A stretch of DNA of 6,240 bases from contig SFQP01000080.1 in the NCBI GenBank assembly GCA_004562975.1, positions 1-6,240 on the forward strand. Reading direction: 5' to 3'. A model generated the notes under the pieces. That model was not told where the DNA came from, searched no databases, and saw only the letters and a list, made by a program, of their open reading frames with translations. The stretch comes from a bacterium. Its GTDB lineage: Bacteria; Bacteroidota; Bacteroidia; Bacteroidales; Bacteroidaceae. This document shows positions 6,194 to 6,240 of this stretch, piece by piece. A program made the position numbers and the translations under genes. Within the stretch, counting starts at the first letter, position 1. Each line of letters starts with the position of its first letter.

Positions 6194-6194
6194 A
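6149..6194. repeat. 12-bp inverted repeat abutting a start codon
   Basis: TTGTACTGAAAT (6149-6160) and ATTTTAGTACAA (6183-6194) are inverted copies with one mismatch and a 22-base spacer. The right arm ends on the A of the ATG at 6194. As RNA it would sequester the start region of that frame. The sequence TGTCTTGTACTGAAATAGG (from 6145) has the look of an insertion-sequence terminal repeat, but the other end is outside the window. Confidence 0.5.
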
Positions 6195-6240
6195 TGCCAT
6201 TATCAAAATTCAGTCGTGCGGAGAAGAACCGCATAGTGGA
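6194..6240 (+). CDS. Start of a plus-strand gene, possibly an insertion-sequence transposase (partial)
   Basis: ATG at 6194 opens a frame running off the window edge after 15 codons: MPLSKFSRAEKNRIV. The short basic start (KFSRAEKNRIV) resembles N-termini of transposase OrfA/helix-turn-helix proteins, and the 12-bp inverted repeat just upstream fits an insertion-sequence end. Fifteen residues are far too few to assign a family. No Shine-Dalgarno sequence or TAnnTTTG promoter precedes it. It is divergent from the four-gene cluster. Confidence 0.4.
   Translation, partial: MPLSKFSRAEKNRIV

Overview
The window looks like a piece of a Bacteroidales chromosome (a gut-type Bacteroides or Prevotella relative; I cannot name the genus). 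The evidence is the protein content: a PCMD-type lipoprotein, a PorT-like outer-membrane barrel, calycin-like secreted domains, and C-terminal tails of the form NLPxGxYIxNGKKxI. There is also a Bacteroidales-type -7 promoter element (TAnnTTTG). No start codon has a strong Shine-Dalgarno sequence except possibly that of the last gene.

Four complete genes, all on the minus strand, fill positions 5766 down to 419. In transcription order they are: (1) 5766-4609, a surface-type lipoprotein with an N-terminal Ig-like region and a PCMD (putative carbohydrate metabolism) domain; (2) 4510-3710, an 8-stranded-type outer-membrane beta-barrel; (3) 3666-2611, a secreted protein made of two nearly identical calycin-like domains plus a C-terminal tail; (4) 2515-419, a large secreted protein that combines a PCMD-like region, a cadherin-like sandwich, one calycin-like domain, a 'WSTLCLPF' module and the same kind of tail. 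Gaps are 98, 43 and 95 bases, there is one good promoter-like site (5819-5826) in front of gene 1, and no gene faces the other way. An operon is the simplest reading. Every product carries an export signal, so the cluster looks like a cell-envelope or surface assembly. Its ligand is unknown.

The cluster is built from reused parts: PCMD-type regions in genes 1 and 4, calycin-like domains in genes 3 (twice) and 4, and the same tail in genes 3 and 4. Inside gene 3 the duplication has a 441-base period and includes 82 bases of perfect identity, so it is recent or kept uniform by gene conversion.

Positions 1-418 hold no gene I can support, but contain a very strong stem-loop at 137-177. Positions 5767-6193 hold the promoter and leader of the cluster, an AT-rich stretch, and then a different kind of sequence (about 6014-6194) with two long inverted repeats and a 54-codon minus-strand open frame. 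A plus-strand reading frame begins at 6194 and leaves the window. It may be the start of an insertion-sequence transposase. The possible novelty lies in the four-gene envelope cluster and in the structured boundary next to it; I see no defence system, CRISPR, tRNA or rRNA.
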